Shown here: piece by piece, positions 51,560 to 61,843 of the stretch
How positions within the stretch are numbered: the first letter of the stretch is position 1
How the letters are laid out: each line of letters begins with the position of its first letter
Made by a program: the position numbers and the translations under genes
NCBI GenBank assembly: GCA_964036315.1
Contig: OZ038488.1
Span: forward strand, 69,421,842 to 69,485,841
Source: Acanthosepion esculentum
Lineage: Eukaryota > Mollusca > Cephalopoda > Sepiida > Sepiidae
Direction of reading: 5' to 3'
Length of the DNA stretch: 64,000 nucleotides
Notes under the pieces: generated by a model
Seen by the model: the letters and a program-made list of their open reading frames with translations, nothing else
What the model was told of the DNA's origin: nothing
The model's database searches: none

Positions 51560-51758
51560 CTGTGTAATTTGGTGCTTATTCTTGACAGCCTCATCATATT
51601 TTGGAGGCTCTCGTAGTGGGATGGAGAAAAATGCTGTCGTTGAGTTAGAGCTGTCAATACTAACCGCTGGCTGTGTTCCCAATGCTGAAGTGACCTGGGT
51701 GCTCTCACTCAGAGATACCACAGGAAGAGGGCTAGAATTCAGAGAAGCAAGAGTCATA
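51560..51758 (-). CDS. MRTF: MRTF exon with EPPxYxEA motif
   Basis: A 199-nt exon with acceptor of 12 or more T then CAG and donor ACACAG|GTCAGT. Its first base completes a Gly codon, then 66 residues follow. The sequence REPPKYDEAVKNKHQ matches KEPPGYEEAM of MRTF-A and QPPSYEDAVKQQ of myocardin, and lies at the same place before the MDD motif. The ATG at 51757-51755 is not a translation start; the upstream exon joins in frame. Confidence 0.92.
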
Positions 51759-53236
51759 CTGAAAAAAAAAAAATTTTTACATGTTTAGTATTAAAATAAA
51801 AACTTAAGTAGAAAAATTAATGAAAATTTACTTTTAAATTTCCATTGGACATAAAAGAATTTCACTTAATAGTGTCATCTAATTTTTTTCTACATTGCAA
51901 TGTGAGCATAAATTTGTTGTATCCAGTAAAGATTGTGCTTTGCAGTAGAGCAAGAGTTAACATGCTAGTCTTATAAGCCATTACTACTATGAGAACTATC
52001 TTCACAGTGTGCTCCAGAAAGGAAACCTAGATCACTGCTATAAGGACTACAATACAATCCTGGGTGCTACATATGTGTGGCCTTGAGCCAGACTAATGAA
52101 GCTTACTAAATACCAATAGTAATGATAAAACTTCAGGATAATAAAAACAACTAAGCTTAAATTTATGACAGCTAGTGGTTATTTGTATATATCTTATATT
52201 TTTAACTTAAATACTTTCAGGTTCGCAAATGGAAAGTTGGAAACCAATTTATAAGACAAGATTGCTTTCATAAGCAACTCTAGCCTGAATTTGGTTTTAG
52301 GCTTGTTATACAAGAATTGATCAGAAATAGAAACAGTTTAGACGAACATTAGTTTATTGAAATAATCAGTTCACATTAGTATTATTATCATTTCAATTTC
52401 ACAGACACAATACATTTAATGCGTTTGATCCTAGTGAGATATACATATCTGAAGAAAATATCTGTTAATAGTATAATTTTTGCAATAATATCTGCCATAA
52501 GTGGCATTATAATACCAACATATGTAGGTAACATTTCAGCTGACTACTGACTTTAATTCTATTCTATCATGTCTTGGCTTTTTTCATTTTCTGAATTAAG
52601 GAAAGATTTCTGGCAGTAGGACAAAAATCATTGCAGATCAAAATCTAAATTTTGCAATTTTCTATCTAAAATTTACTATAACAAATTTCTGTACTCAATC
52701 TATATGGAAATGATGACTTAATTGGTCGGGCACAAGAGTGGTTTCCCTGATGAAAAAAAAAAAGGGAATACAGGTTTGATTCCTGTTGAAAGGCACCTTT
52801 TCCTTAGTTTAGACTTTACAACCTCTAAGTTGTTTGACATTAATTCCACTGTTTAAAGGATGTCAACACAAATCAAATATATGTTCCCACTAAATATAAT
52901 GTTTATACTAATATTATATACATAATAATATCAATTTTATAGACCCATTTTTTGAAAATTTAAATTTGTCAAATATGAAAATTCTGTTATTACTTGACAA
53001 TACTGGCAATTCCTGCAATTGAAAAAAATGGTGTGTGTGTGTGTGTGTGTGAATTCTTAGGAATTCTAGCATCAATGCAACATTTAAAATATTTATGGCA
53101 AAAAAGAACTTTAATATCATATAAAAAGAAAAAAAAAAAATCAAACAAGTAGTAAAAGAATACTATATCAAGGACATCTTCACATTTTTTTTGTTTGGTG
53201 GGAGGGGGGTCTTCCAAAACAAATCATCCCACTTAC
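51759..53236 (-). other. MRTF intron
   Basis: Donor GTAAGT at 53236-53231. Includes a divergent tRNA-like SINE at about 51930-52120, a tRNA-like fragment near 52720-52800 (T-arm-like caggtttgattcctg) and a (GT)n tract at 53032-53051. Confidence 0.65.
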
Positions 53237-55805
53237 CCTGAACTACAAATCAAACTGTTAGGAGAGGGAGACCCTTCCCTTGAGTTAGCCTGTGATACAC
53301 TGAGGATAAAAGGAGTGACTGACTGTGAAGAGCTCAGAGCCAGCTTAGTCAGATCAACTGCATGACCTGGGCTTTTCTGTTGTTGCTGTTGCTGCTGCTG
53401 TTGTTGTTGCTGTTGTTGTTGTTGTTGTTGTGGTGGTTGCTGCTGTTGCTGCTGTTTGTTGAACAATTCATTAAAATTAGGTTTGATATCAGGACCCGTG
53501 GTTGACGTGGTTACTATCATAGTAGGCAAACTCTGGGTTGGTTGCACACTGTGTGTGGAGGCCTGAATAAGGTGAGCTGAGATCGGAATTGGAGTGAGAG
53601 CAATGGAGCTGAGGGATTGCTGCACCTGTAGAGATGGGGTCTGTGGGAGTGGTGGCGGTAAAGGGACTTTGGAATCAGCAGCAAGATTCATCAGTATATG
53701 CGGCGGGGACTGAGCAGTGAGGACTTGGTGTGACGGTGACTGCGGGTTGATTATTTGTGGAGGTGACTGCACGTTGAGGATCTGCTGTGGAGACTGCACA
53801 TTGAGGATCTGCTGTGGTGAGTGCATGTTCATCATCTGTGGTGAATGGACAGTCATCACATGAGGGGGTGAGTGCATAGTCATGACTTGTGGTGGAGAAT
53901 GCACTGTCATTACTTGGGCCGGTGATTGCACATTCATCACCTGGGCAGGAGACTGTACACTCATCACCTGTGGTGGAGACTGTGGCTGTTGCTTGATAAG
54001 GTTTTGTTGCTGAGCTTGTTGTTGCTGAGTTTGTTGTTGCTGCTGTTGCAGCTGAATCTTAAGCTGCTGTTGCTGCAATTGCAAGTGCAGCTGCAACTGA
54101 GATTCCTGTAACTGTCGCTGCAGTTCTTCAATCTTTTTCTGCTGTTGCTTGACCAATTCTTCTTGACCCATTACCCCCCGTTGCTGAGTTGTCACTTGAG
54201 GTTGCATATGCTGCTGAGGAGAGACTTTTGGTACTGATGCTAAACTTTGACCAAAATCATTTTGGGAATTCCCATGATCAATGTCCATTGGAGCATTTTC
54301 CCCAGGTGCCACTGATGGAGGTCGTGAGATTTGGTCAACTGTTATTGGAACATTGCTCAAGGCATTGTTCAGGTGGTTTTTGTGCATCAAGAAATTGGTG
54401 CTTAAGTCCAGCTTGTCAATGGACATGTTAGACAAAGTCTGATTTGAAGTTTCCTTGCTGTTGGGAGAGTTTGGCGGCGATACATTTGTAAGCATAGATT
54501 CCTCGGCTGTATAGACCACAGCCTGAACTGTTGGTTGGGAAATGTTGCTGTTGTTATCAAGAATACTGCTGGGGATCTGACTAGTAGGGGTGGGAGTGGT
54601 GGGAGTAGAAATCGAAGGGGAGGAGGAGGAGGTGCTGTTATTTGATTTTGTTTCTATGAAGTTTCTGAGCCGTTCAATCAACTGAGGTTTGGACCCAGAA
54701 ACAGTCAAGTTCCTCTTCTTAAGTTCAGCTCTTAAATCAGCAACTTTCATCTCTTCCAGGTTAGAAAGAGGTTTCAGTAGAGTAGGATTATTAGCATTTA
54801 CAACATGCTGCTGCTGCTGCTGCTGCTGCTGAAGCTGATGGTGGGCAGGAGAAGGACAGGGCGAAGGGTGAGAAATTTGGTTTTGATGGATTTGTGTTTG
54901 TGGAATCATGGTTATGTGATGCTGGTGGTGTTGCTGCTGCTGCTGCTGCTGCAGCTGTGAAAGTGGTGGCGGAGGGGGCGGTGGTGGTGGGGGTGGCGGA
55001 GGCGGTGTCTGTTGAGGCTGGTGCTGGTGTTTTTGCGGCACAGACGGCGAAGGAGACTGCCGCATTGCCGGCTGAGATAAGGTGGTTGTGGCCACCGGTG
55101 ATGGTGTTGATGCAGAAACTGTCACCATCATGCTGCCAGGAGAATTCACATGTTGGTTCTCCCCAACTTTGGGTACTGTTGCCACTGCTGCTGCTGCTGC
55201 TGCTGCAGCAGTTGAGCTGGCCAACAAATTCTTTTGCTGGAATTCTAACTGCCACTGGAGAAAGAGCTGCTGCTGCTGCAGTAGGATGTGATACGGCGTT
55301 TCAGAATTATTAGCAAGATTCTGAGCAGCATTCTGGATATTTTTAACAATGTTTGGTGGACCCTTGTATTCATGGAATTTGATAACCTTTGCCTTTGGCT
55401 GGGTTTTTGGTTTTGGCTTTTTTGGCCGGGATTTATGTTGATTAGAGCTACTGGAATTTCCATTTCTGGAATTTGAAGAATGTGTGGTGGATGTCGTTTG
55501 CCGATTCCCCACAATTGAGTGGCCTGATGGAACAGCGTAGGGCTGCCCTGGTGGGATGGTAACAGTCGTCTTGGATACTGGAGTACTCGGCCCCTGGTTT
55601 GTAACCCGTGTGATCAGTGAGCCAAAATCTATGGTGCTGGCAATGCTGGACCCAGGGCTGCCAATATCTGACAGGTTAGAGTCCTCCTCCTGGGTAGGAG
55701 AAAGAGCTTCATCACTGTTGCTCTCCTCTTCACAGGTAAACTGCTGCTTTACTCTATGATCAAGCTCTTCGCCATCACTTGTTCGCTGGAATTTGATCAG
55801 ACCTT
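53237..55805 (-). CDS. MRTF: MRTF large exon: basic patch, SAP domain, coiled coil, repeats
   Basis: A 2,569-nt exon coding 855 complete residues. It starts at the acceptor tttaatttttacag and ends at TTCAGG|GTAAGT. In order, by exon residue: acidic EEESNSDEALSP (about 25-36, like FDEDSSDALSP of MRTF-A); basic RPKKPKPKTQPKAKVIKFHEY (126-146, like KPKVKKLKYHQY); Q-rich HILLQQQQLFLQWQL (172-186); polyAla; polyPro; SAP domain (about 348-384, NLEEMKVADLRAELKKRNL and SGSKPQLIERL), expected to bind DNA; coiled coil QEELVKQQQKKIEELQRQL (about 546-590); eleven Ser-Pro nonapeptides (about 607-708); polyGln (about 783-810). It is longer and lower in complexity than the vertebrate counterpart. Confidence 0.93.
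53376..53455 (-). repeat. CAG/CAA repeat coding polyglutamine
   Basis: Six Gln, Pro-Pro, then about twenty Gln, coded by mixed CAG and CAA. The CAA interruptions should make it less prone to slip than pure CAG. Confidence 0.95.
53680..53985 (-). repeat. 27-bp minisatellite coding Ser-Pro nonapeptides
   Basis: About eleven units of consensus (Q/H)SPxQ(V/I)(M/L)xV follow one another in the MRTF exon. Central units are strictly nine residues; the last ones drift by one residue. Each unit keeps the SP dipeptide, so the array offers many proline-directed kinase sites. Confidence 0.85.
54962..55005 (-). repeat. Polyproline tract
   Basis: About fourteen consecutive Pro codons in MRTF, followed after LSQL by a polyGln run. 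Confidence 0.9.
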
Positions 55806-56184
55806 CTGTAAAAATTAAAAGAAAAAAAAGAAAAAAAAAGAAAAAAAGTAAAGAATGAAAAGGAATGCTTAGATTTGATTTCTTTGACACCAATCCAAAA
55901 AGCTTTCTATGAAGAATGGTTATTTAAGAAAAGAGACATTGTCAGCATTTAAGGGTTTTGGTTGTTCTCTTCTAAGGATATTATCCACATCTTTGTTTCC
56001 TATTATATCAGTGTTTTCTAGTCACCAAATATTATGGTGCATATTGTTTACCTAAACAAATTTATGTAAAACTGTAGTTAATTCAAGAAATTAAAGACTT
56101 TCAGAGTCTATAATTACAATCAATTCATTTTTCTGTGAATTTCTGCAATTAGTAGTTATCTGTAATTACATTATTTACCTGCGG

Positions 56185-56610
56185 ACAATTGTCCTCATTT
56201 TTGTTGTTATCACCACATTTTGGCCATTGTGCCCTCCAGCTTTTATCAGGTACATATCAATCTGGGTAACCTACAGGGAATTCTTAACTGTAAACTTTAT
56301 TTAATCTAGGGTGCATAGGCTGGTTTTCTTTTTCACAGTCCATGTCTAGGGATATCTCATCTAGTTCTTTATTTAGTACAGTTCAGTGGAAACACTGCAA
56401 GCAATAACTGAGCCATACTAAATAAAGAACTAGTCAAGATATCCTTAGACATAGACTGTGAAACAAAAAACCTCTCCCCATAGATTAAATAAAGGGTCCA
56501 ATTTGAAATCCCCTGTAGGGGACCCACATGCAACTGATGAAGACTGGAGGACATAACTGCCAAAACGTGATAACAAGAACAAAGATGAATATAATAGTCT
56601 GCAGGTAATA
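56185..56610. repeat. Large imperfect inverted repeat of SINE tails
   Basis: The left half (tttacctgcggacaattgtc, ttgttgttatcacc, agttctttatttagtac) reappears as complement in the right half (gtactaaataaagaact-like at 56403-56431, gtgataacaagaacaaagatg, gtctgcaggtaataat). Arms are roughly 190-200 bp around a centre near 56390. It is made of SINE family D-like tails. Confidence 0.75.
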
Positions 56611-56928
56611 ATAATTCATTTTTATATACTAAAGCCTATCATACAAGAAATATCAGGTTGTCTACAAATTAAAATCATGTTTTCAGATGTTTCCATGTTA
56701 GAAAAATTAAATTTGTCAAAAACAATTTTCATTATTAGCAATGACAAAACCTCAACATGAAATGGTTTTATTCCTTGCTGAAAAAATTTTGAATCTTCTG
56801 AATATAGGAGAAATTAATTTCTTCTTTACTTATAAAGATTTTTTTCTTTTTTTTTATAGAGAAAGTGTTCCAGGAATTTGATAGACATATTAAGGTGCTA
56901 GCTGTTTGTGTTAAGAGGATACATCAAA

Positions 56929-57028
56929 ATATTTGAATTCAACAATCTGATCTTTCCCTAAATTTATTTGTGGTTATGCAAGACTACAAATAGATTTAGA
57001 GAAAGATCAAATTGTTGAATTCAAATAT
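56929..57028. repeat. Near-perfect hairpin, 43-bp arms
   Basis: Left arm 56929-56971 and right arm 56986-57028 are complements with three mismatches. The loop is 14 bases (ggttatgcaagact). The ends atatttgaattcaacaat / attgttgaattcaaatat pair perfectly. Size and shape fit a MITE remnant or a small-RNA precursor; the sequence alone does not decide. Confidence 0.9.
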
Positions 57029-59253
57029 GGACATGAAAATCTTCATTGGCAACACTTGAATTAAAGTCTATAAAGCTGGAAATGCTGAACCCAGCAGTGC
57101 CAATGATTGTCCAATTAAGATTTTTCTTATTGGGTGAGAAATTTGATTATATTTTCTTGAAGAATTACACTTTCTGCTGACCAATGAGTGAGATTATCAA
57201 CAAAAATGTGCTACTCTTTATTCATTCAAGTTGTTAATAATAAATATCTGACTCATTCTACAAGCTCACAATAGATCAAATTTAGTATATTTCACCAACT
57301 GCTCTATAACCCTATGGAAATGAGGGTTTGGTTTAGATGTTGGTAATTGATTTTCATCCAGAATCCCAATATAAAACAATTAATTTTCAACCAGGTATTT
57401 TTTTTTAATTGCTAATAATAATTATGTTCTTGACAAATTTAACTTGTCATATCTGAATAAGTCTTTATTCCATTTCCAAAAATATTACATAAGTATCCAA
57501 ACAAACACATAAACAACATTCTAATAAAATTCTGAATGGCAAAACCAGTAATTACTATCTACCAATGTTGCCAAATATTTTAACAGCATCCCTGAACACT
57601 GAATTTTGCAGAGCTGGCAAATGTTAAGGTGGAAACAATTTCAGTATGTCTTCATTTAGTTCTATCTAAGAAATTGTATGCAAAAAAAAAAAAACAAAAA
57701 AAAAAAAAAATCACATCTGTTTCCTGTTGATTGAAGAAAATGAAAAACAACTTTGTGCAAATGTTTCATGTGCCTATCACAGCATGTCAGTCATCGAAAA
57801 TCAACAAAGTCAAAAGTTAGTAAGAAATGCTGGAGCAATTGTGTGAAGTTCCAACTGTCTCAGCATATAAATATTGAATATGAAAAGATCAGAATACTTC
57901 AGGTGTTTTCAGTCATTTATTTATGTTTTTTTTTTTTCGTTTTTTTTTTCCTGTTCCAGAGTTTCAATGCCATTTCATATTCCAAAATTGTGATGTCAAT
58001 ATACATGCACTATTTTCTTGGATTTTTAATGTTTTTCATTTTGCAACCATCTGGAACATCCTTGTAACTCAAATGAGGCTTACAACAATTGGTTTGGAAG
58101 CCTCTACTCTATACAAGGTAATGAATTAATCGGTAAAGAATCTAACAACTGAAATAATATAACAAAGACAAGGATAATAGTCAAGAAGAACTGCTTCTTT
58201 TTTTCTTTGCTTCTAACAATAGCAGTTCATTACAAGTAATGTAAAAAGCAAGTGTTGAAATTGCCAACATGTATTCTGTCTGGAATGAAAGAGGCCAAAG
58301 ACAAAAACTGATCTTCACACAATTGAATAAACAGGCAGAAAGCTTGACCGTAAACCAGAGTGGGGGAGGGACATTATTCTGACACAATGATTTTCTAAAA
58401 TATGAAACAAGTCTGTCAAGAAACAAAGTGTTACTGAAAACCAGAAAGTTTTATTTGAATCTTGAAATATTTTTAAAATCATCAACCAATTTCTTTTAGG
58501 AATAGCTTGGTGGTAATGCATTTGGATTAAAGTTCGTAGAGTTTAAAGCTCAATTCTTAGTACCAAGAGTCGAGTTACGAAAGACATAAAAAAGAAAAGA
58601 AAATTGAAATCTTCAAACCTTAAAGAGCAAAAAAATAGATGAGAGAAAAACACCAAATCAGGAAACAAGATATCAGAAAAGCAGAAAAAAATCCTAGAGA
58701 ATATTGCAATCATGAATGCCATTTTGATCATAGGTGAGAAATAGTTCTAGTTAAGTGAATTTTTAATTTTAAAATATATTTTTATAAAAAGAATTGAAGA
58801 TCAAAAAGCACACACACAATTAAGGAATCTTAAAGCATATGTTTAAATTTTAAAAAAAAAAAGAAAAAAAAAAAAAGAAAAATTTAGACATACAAACCTT
58901 TAGACCTCCTATATTTCAAGACTGAAGCTGGACTTTCTACTGACAATACTATTTAAAAAATGAAAAAAAATTCAGCAACTAATTTTAGCAACAAATTTGA
59001 AACAAACAGGCAACTAAATAAAGAGACAGGGGCATAAAATAATTGTAAATACTTTCTCGGTCAGGGTTAGGGTTTGATGGAATGGAGAACGATTGATACC
59101 CTTTAATCAAACTAACAACTCCATCCTGGTACTTAGTTTTGTATGGTATAAAAATTAAAAATCCTTTGAAGCATTATAAGAAAAACAGAAAGATGAAAAT
59201 GGAAATATGTATAAAGTTAACAGGTTTAAAAATACTTAGTAATAAAAACAAAA

Positions 59254-59256
<3 letters not shown>

Positions 59257-59297
<41 letters not shown>

Positions 59298-59298
59298 A
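59257..59298. repeat. (TA)n(GT)n microsatellite
   Basis: A TA tract runs into a short GT tract and GTAT repeats. Confidence 0.9.
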
Positions 59299-60068
59299 TG
59301 TATGTTTATGTATGTTCTGGGCTACAATGAAAAGCACAAAATATATGTTGGCAAGTATTCAACAGTTTGTTGGTATATATGGTGATAGATATTGGGCCTG
59401 TGCCAAATTAACGAAAGAGTAATTATGTGTGTGTATATATATGTGTGTATACACACAGAATTACCCAAATGCTCAGAGAATTTGAACAGCATTCACAAAT
59501 TAAATATACAACTGACTTTTGATACAACCCTTTATGAATTGAGTGTAAACATGCCTAAGGGGGACCATCTGTGAAAGATGGTAGAAACTAAGGGGTTAGG
59601 GTAATTTATTTCATGGTCAAATTCTCTGAACTTACATTTTATAAAAATACTTTAAAAAAAGATTGGCAATAAAATAAAAATACATAAATATAAAAAACAG
59701 TTTCTTTCAGTAAAATTTAAAAAAGAAAGACAAAAAAAGCTTATATGAAATTCAAACAAAAAAAAAAGATTATATTTTTGGAAACAAAAATTAAAAATCA
59801 CAAACAATTTGATTCTGTAAAGAAAATAACCAAATCTGCTTTGAATTCACAAAAAAAAAAAAAAAAACAAAAAAAAAAAAAAACATTCATGTCTTATTTT
59901 TTATTGCAATCTTGAAATGTTTTATTAATACCATGATAATAATAATACAATAGAGAAAATATGTGAAAATTATGAGAATTTTATGTTTTTTCCAGGCCAG
60001 CAGAACTTCTGCCAAAAAAAAAAAGTGCTCAATAGATAACTAGAGCTATAATGTTCAATAAATAAAGA

Positions 60069-60112
60069 AAAGTTCAAGTGACTTAACTGACCAGATAAGT
60101 CACTTGAACTTT
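60069..60112. repeat. Perfect 17-bp hairpin
   Basis: Arms aaagttcaagtgactta and taagtcacttgaacttt flank a 10-base loop (actgaccaga). Partial pairing extends outward. Confidence 0.9.
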
Positions 60113-61748
60113 CCTTAATTTAGTGAATACTAATAACATTACATTGACAAATTGCAATAAGCATTTAACAGAACTTTTAAATCTAGCATAAATAATAGTA
60201 TATAAGTGAAAAAGTCTAAATATCAAAATGGTTTATGGTAGCTAAACAGATAATATTTAAAAAAAAAGAATGTTAATCTGAGGCAAAGAGTTGCTATGTT
60301 ACTTTCCATGCAGACAAGAGTTACTTAAAAGTTAAATATTTTACTGATACAAGAAATCGTCAGTAAATGTTTGAAAATGTGAAAAATTGTAAATGCTCAG
60401 AAAAATTGCCAATTCTGAATAGGAAAATGTGAGCGAAAAAAGAAACTGAGATTTGGTACAAAAGTTAAAAGAACCTGGCATAGAAAAAAAAAAAAAAATT
60501 TAAATAATAAATTAAACTTCATTGCCCATTATAATTTTTTTTTTTTTTTAAATATATTTCAACCAGAATTAAAAATGATAAACAAATCAGTATGATCACT
60601 ATGCAGTTTATTTGACTCATGCAATTGCTTTATATTATAGTAATAACAGAAAAAAAACAATTTAGTTGAGTAGATAACTGAAGAAAATATCTTTAAACTC
60701 TGACATTAAGTATTATATAATAATCAGTATGTTTAAACCTAATGCAAAAACTTTACTACAAACAAAGACTAATATTAAATCTGCAACAATTTTAGATACA
60801 ACAAACTCAAACTGCATATAACTGAAAAGATTAATGGTTTAAAGTTAAATAAAGTTAATATCTATATTATTAATTAACTTTAAAGTTAATACCTGTACTT
60901 TGACATTCTGATGTCAAAGACATTCTAGAAACAATTTGCAGATCATACCTTCAATTTTTAGCTTAAAATTTTACATATTAAAAATTTAACAAAGCAGGCA
61001 TTATGAAATCTATATAGGTATTAAAAACAAACCCTATAAATGACTTAAAAAATTAAGCTGAAATATCAATTTGTAATTACTGGCTTAGATTCTCAAAACA
61101 AAAGATGAGAAAAGGCAAGAGTAAAAAAAAAATTTGAAAATTTTTGAAAAAAATCTCAAAATTATGCAAAATGTATCAAACATTTGCCAATAAAATAAAT
61201 GTTTAATAATTTGAACCTGGAAGTGAATACACCTTCCCAAGAAGTATTATTACATGACTATTGACCTGAAGCAGGTAAATTTATTAATTACCTGGCAATG
61301 AGGCCAAAGTGCTCATGACAAAGTGATGAAATGTACATACTAAGAGGAATTTTGGATTTTCTAAACAGCAACACAAAAACAAGACAAAAATAAAAGCTAA
61401 AAACTATATGCAAACATAGAACTAGACATTTTTTTAAAAATATAAAAAACTATATCGGTAACAAATGCTTACAGGTATATAAACATGTAGACAGATTAAG
61501 CCAATTGTGATTTATAATAGAGACACAAATGTAAAAGAATGAGCCATGCTTAAAAAAAATCATATAGAACTTAATATATTTAGTCAGATGTCATGGCTGA
61601 GAAAGATACTAGGCTGGGATTTGCTATCAGTGCAGGTATATAATTAATGCAACCAGGTGATACATGCCACTTTATGTAAACAATACAAGAGGCACAGGAT
61701 AAAAATAAATTATAAATAAATTGGACAGGCAAAAAGATTGGCATTTAC

Positions 61749-61843
61749 CTTTACTGGTGTTAAAGAACGGCTTTGAGCTTATATCCCTCAGTTTGATACC
61801 TTTAAATTCAAATATAGTTGCAGAAGATGCTCTTAGTAAGTCA
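61749..61843 (-). other. Possible upstream MRTF exon
   Basis: On the minus strand an open frame reads DLLRASSATIFEFKGIKLRD then ISSKPFFNTSK and ends one base into a codon at AAAG|GTAAAT, a good donor. That phase joins correctly to the large exon (g|aa). Two acceptors, at 61844 or 61832, are weak. No residue match to MRTF is seen, so this is only a phase-compatible candidate. Confidence 0.2.

Larger units (their letters stand above)
42717..55805 (-). other. MRTF: MRTF/myocardin-family gene, C-terminal exons
   Basis: Four coding exons on the minus strand join without breaking the frame: 55805-53237 (phase in 1, out 2), 51758-51560 (out 0), 46753-46588 (out 1) and 43477-42717 (stop). Donors are GTAAGT, GTCAGT and GTTTGT, and acceptors are pyrimidine-rich tracts ending CAG, TAG and TAG. 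Introns are 1,478, 4,806 and 3,110 nt. MRTFs are serum-response-factor coactivators that shuttle between cytoplasm and nucleus in response to G-actin. The RPEL motifs that bind actin belong to earlier exons not found here, so the 5' part lies past 64 kb or in exons I could not see. Confidence 0.9.

Noticed and set aside
54791..55313. Overlapping long open frames on both strands inside the large MRTF exon (139-154 codons)
   Set aside because: They follow from CAG/GCA/CCN repeats read in other frames; residues are low-complexity Ser/Ala/Cys.
55806..55893. N-terminal hydrophobic stretch rich in Phe/Leu in the open frame ahead of the large MRTF exon, resembling a signal peptide or membrane segment
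   Set aside because: It is the translated polypyrimidine tract and acceptor of an intron (tttaatttttacag); the exon begins at 55805.
58897..58948. Small exon-like block on the minus strand with acceptor attttttaaatag and donor AAAG|GTTTGT, in phase with the large MRTF exon
   Set aside because: By coordinates it is 52 nt, and at that length every frame has a stop; only a 51-nt reading would be open. I cannot settle the single base near 58911-58920 by eye, so it is not called.
61276..61340. A 48-nt block between ttcctcttag and CCAG|GTAATT on the minus strand that is also open and in phase
   Set aside because: Encoded residues resemble nothing in MRTFs, and short open blocks between chance splice-like words are expected in this AT-rich DNA.
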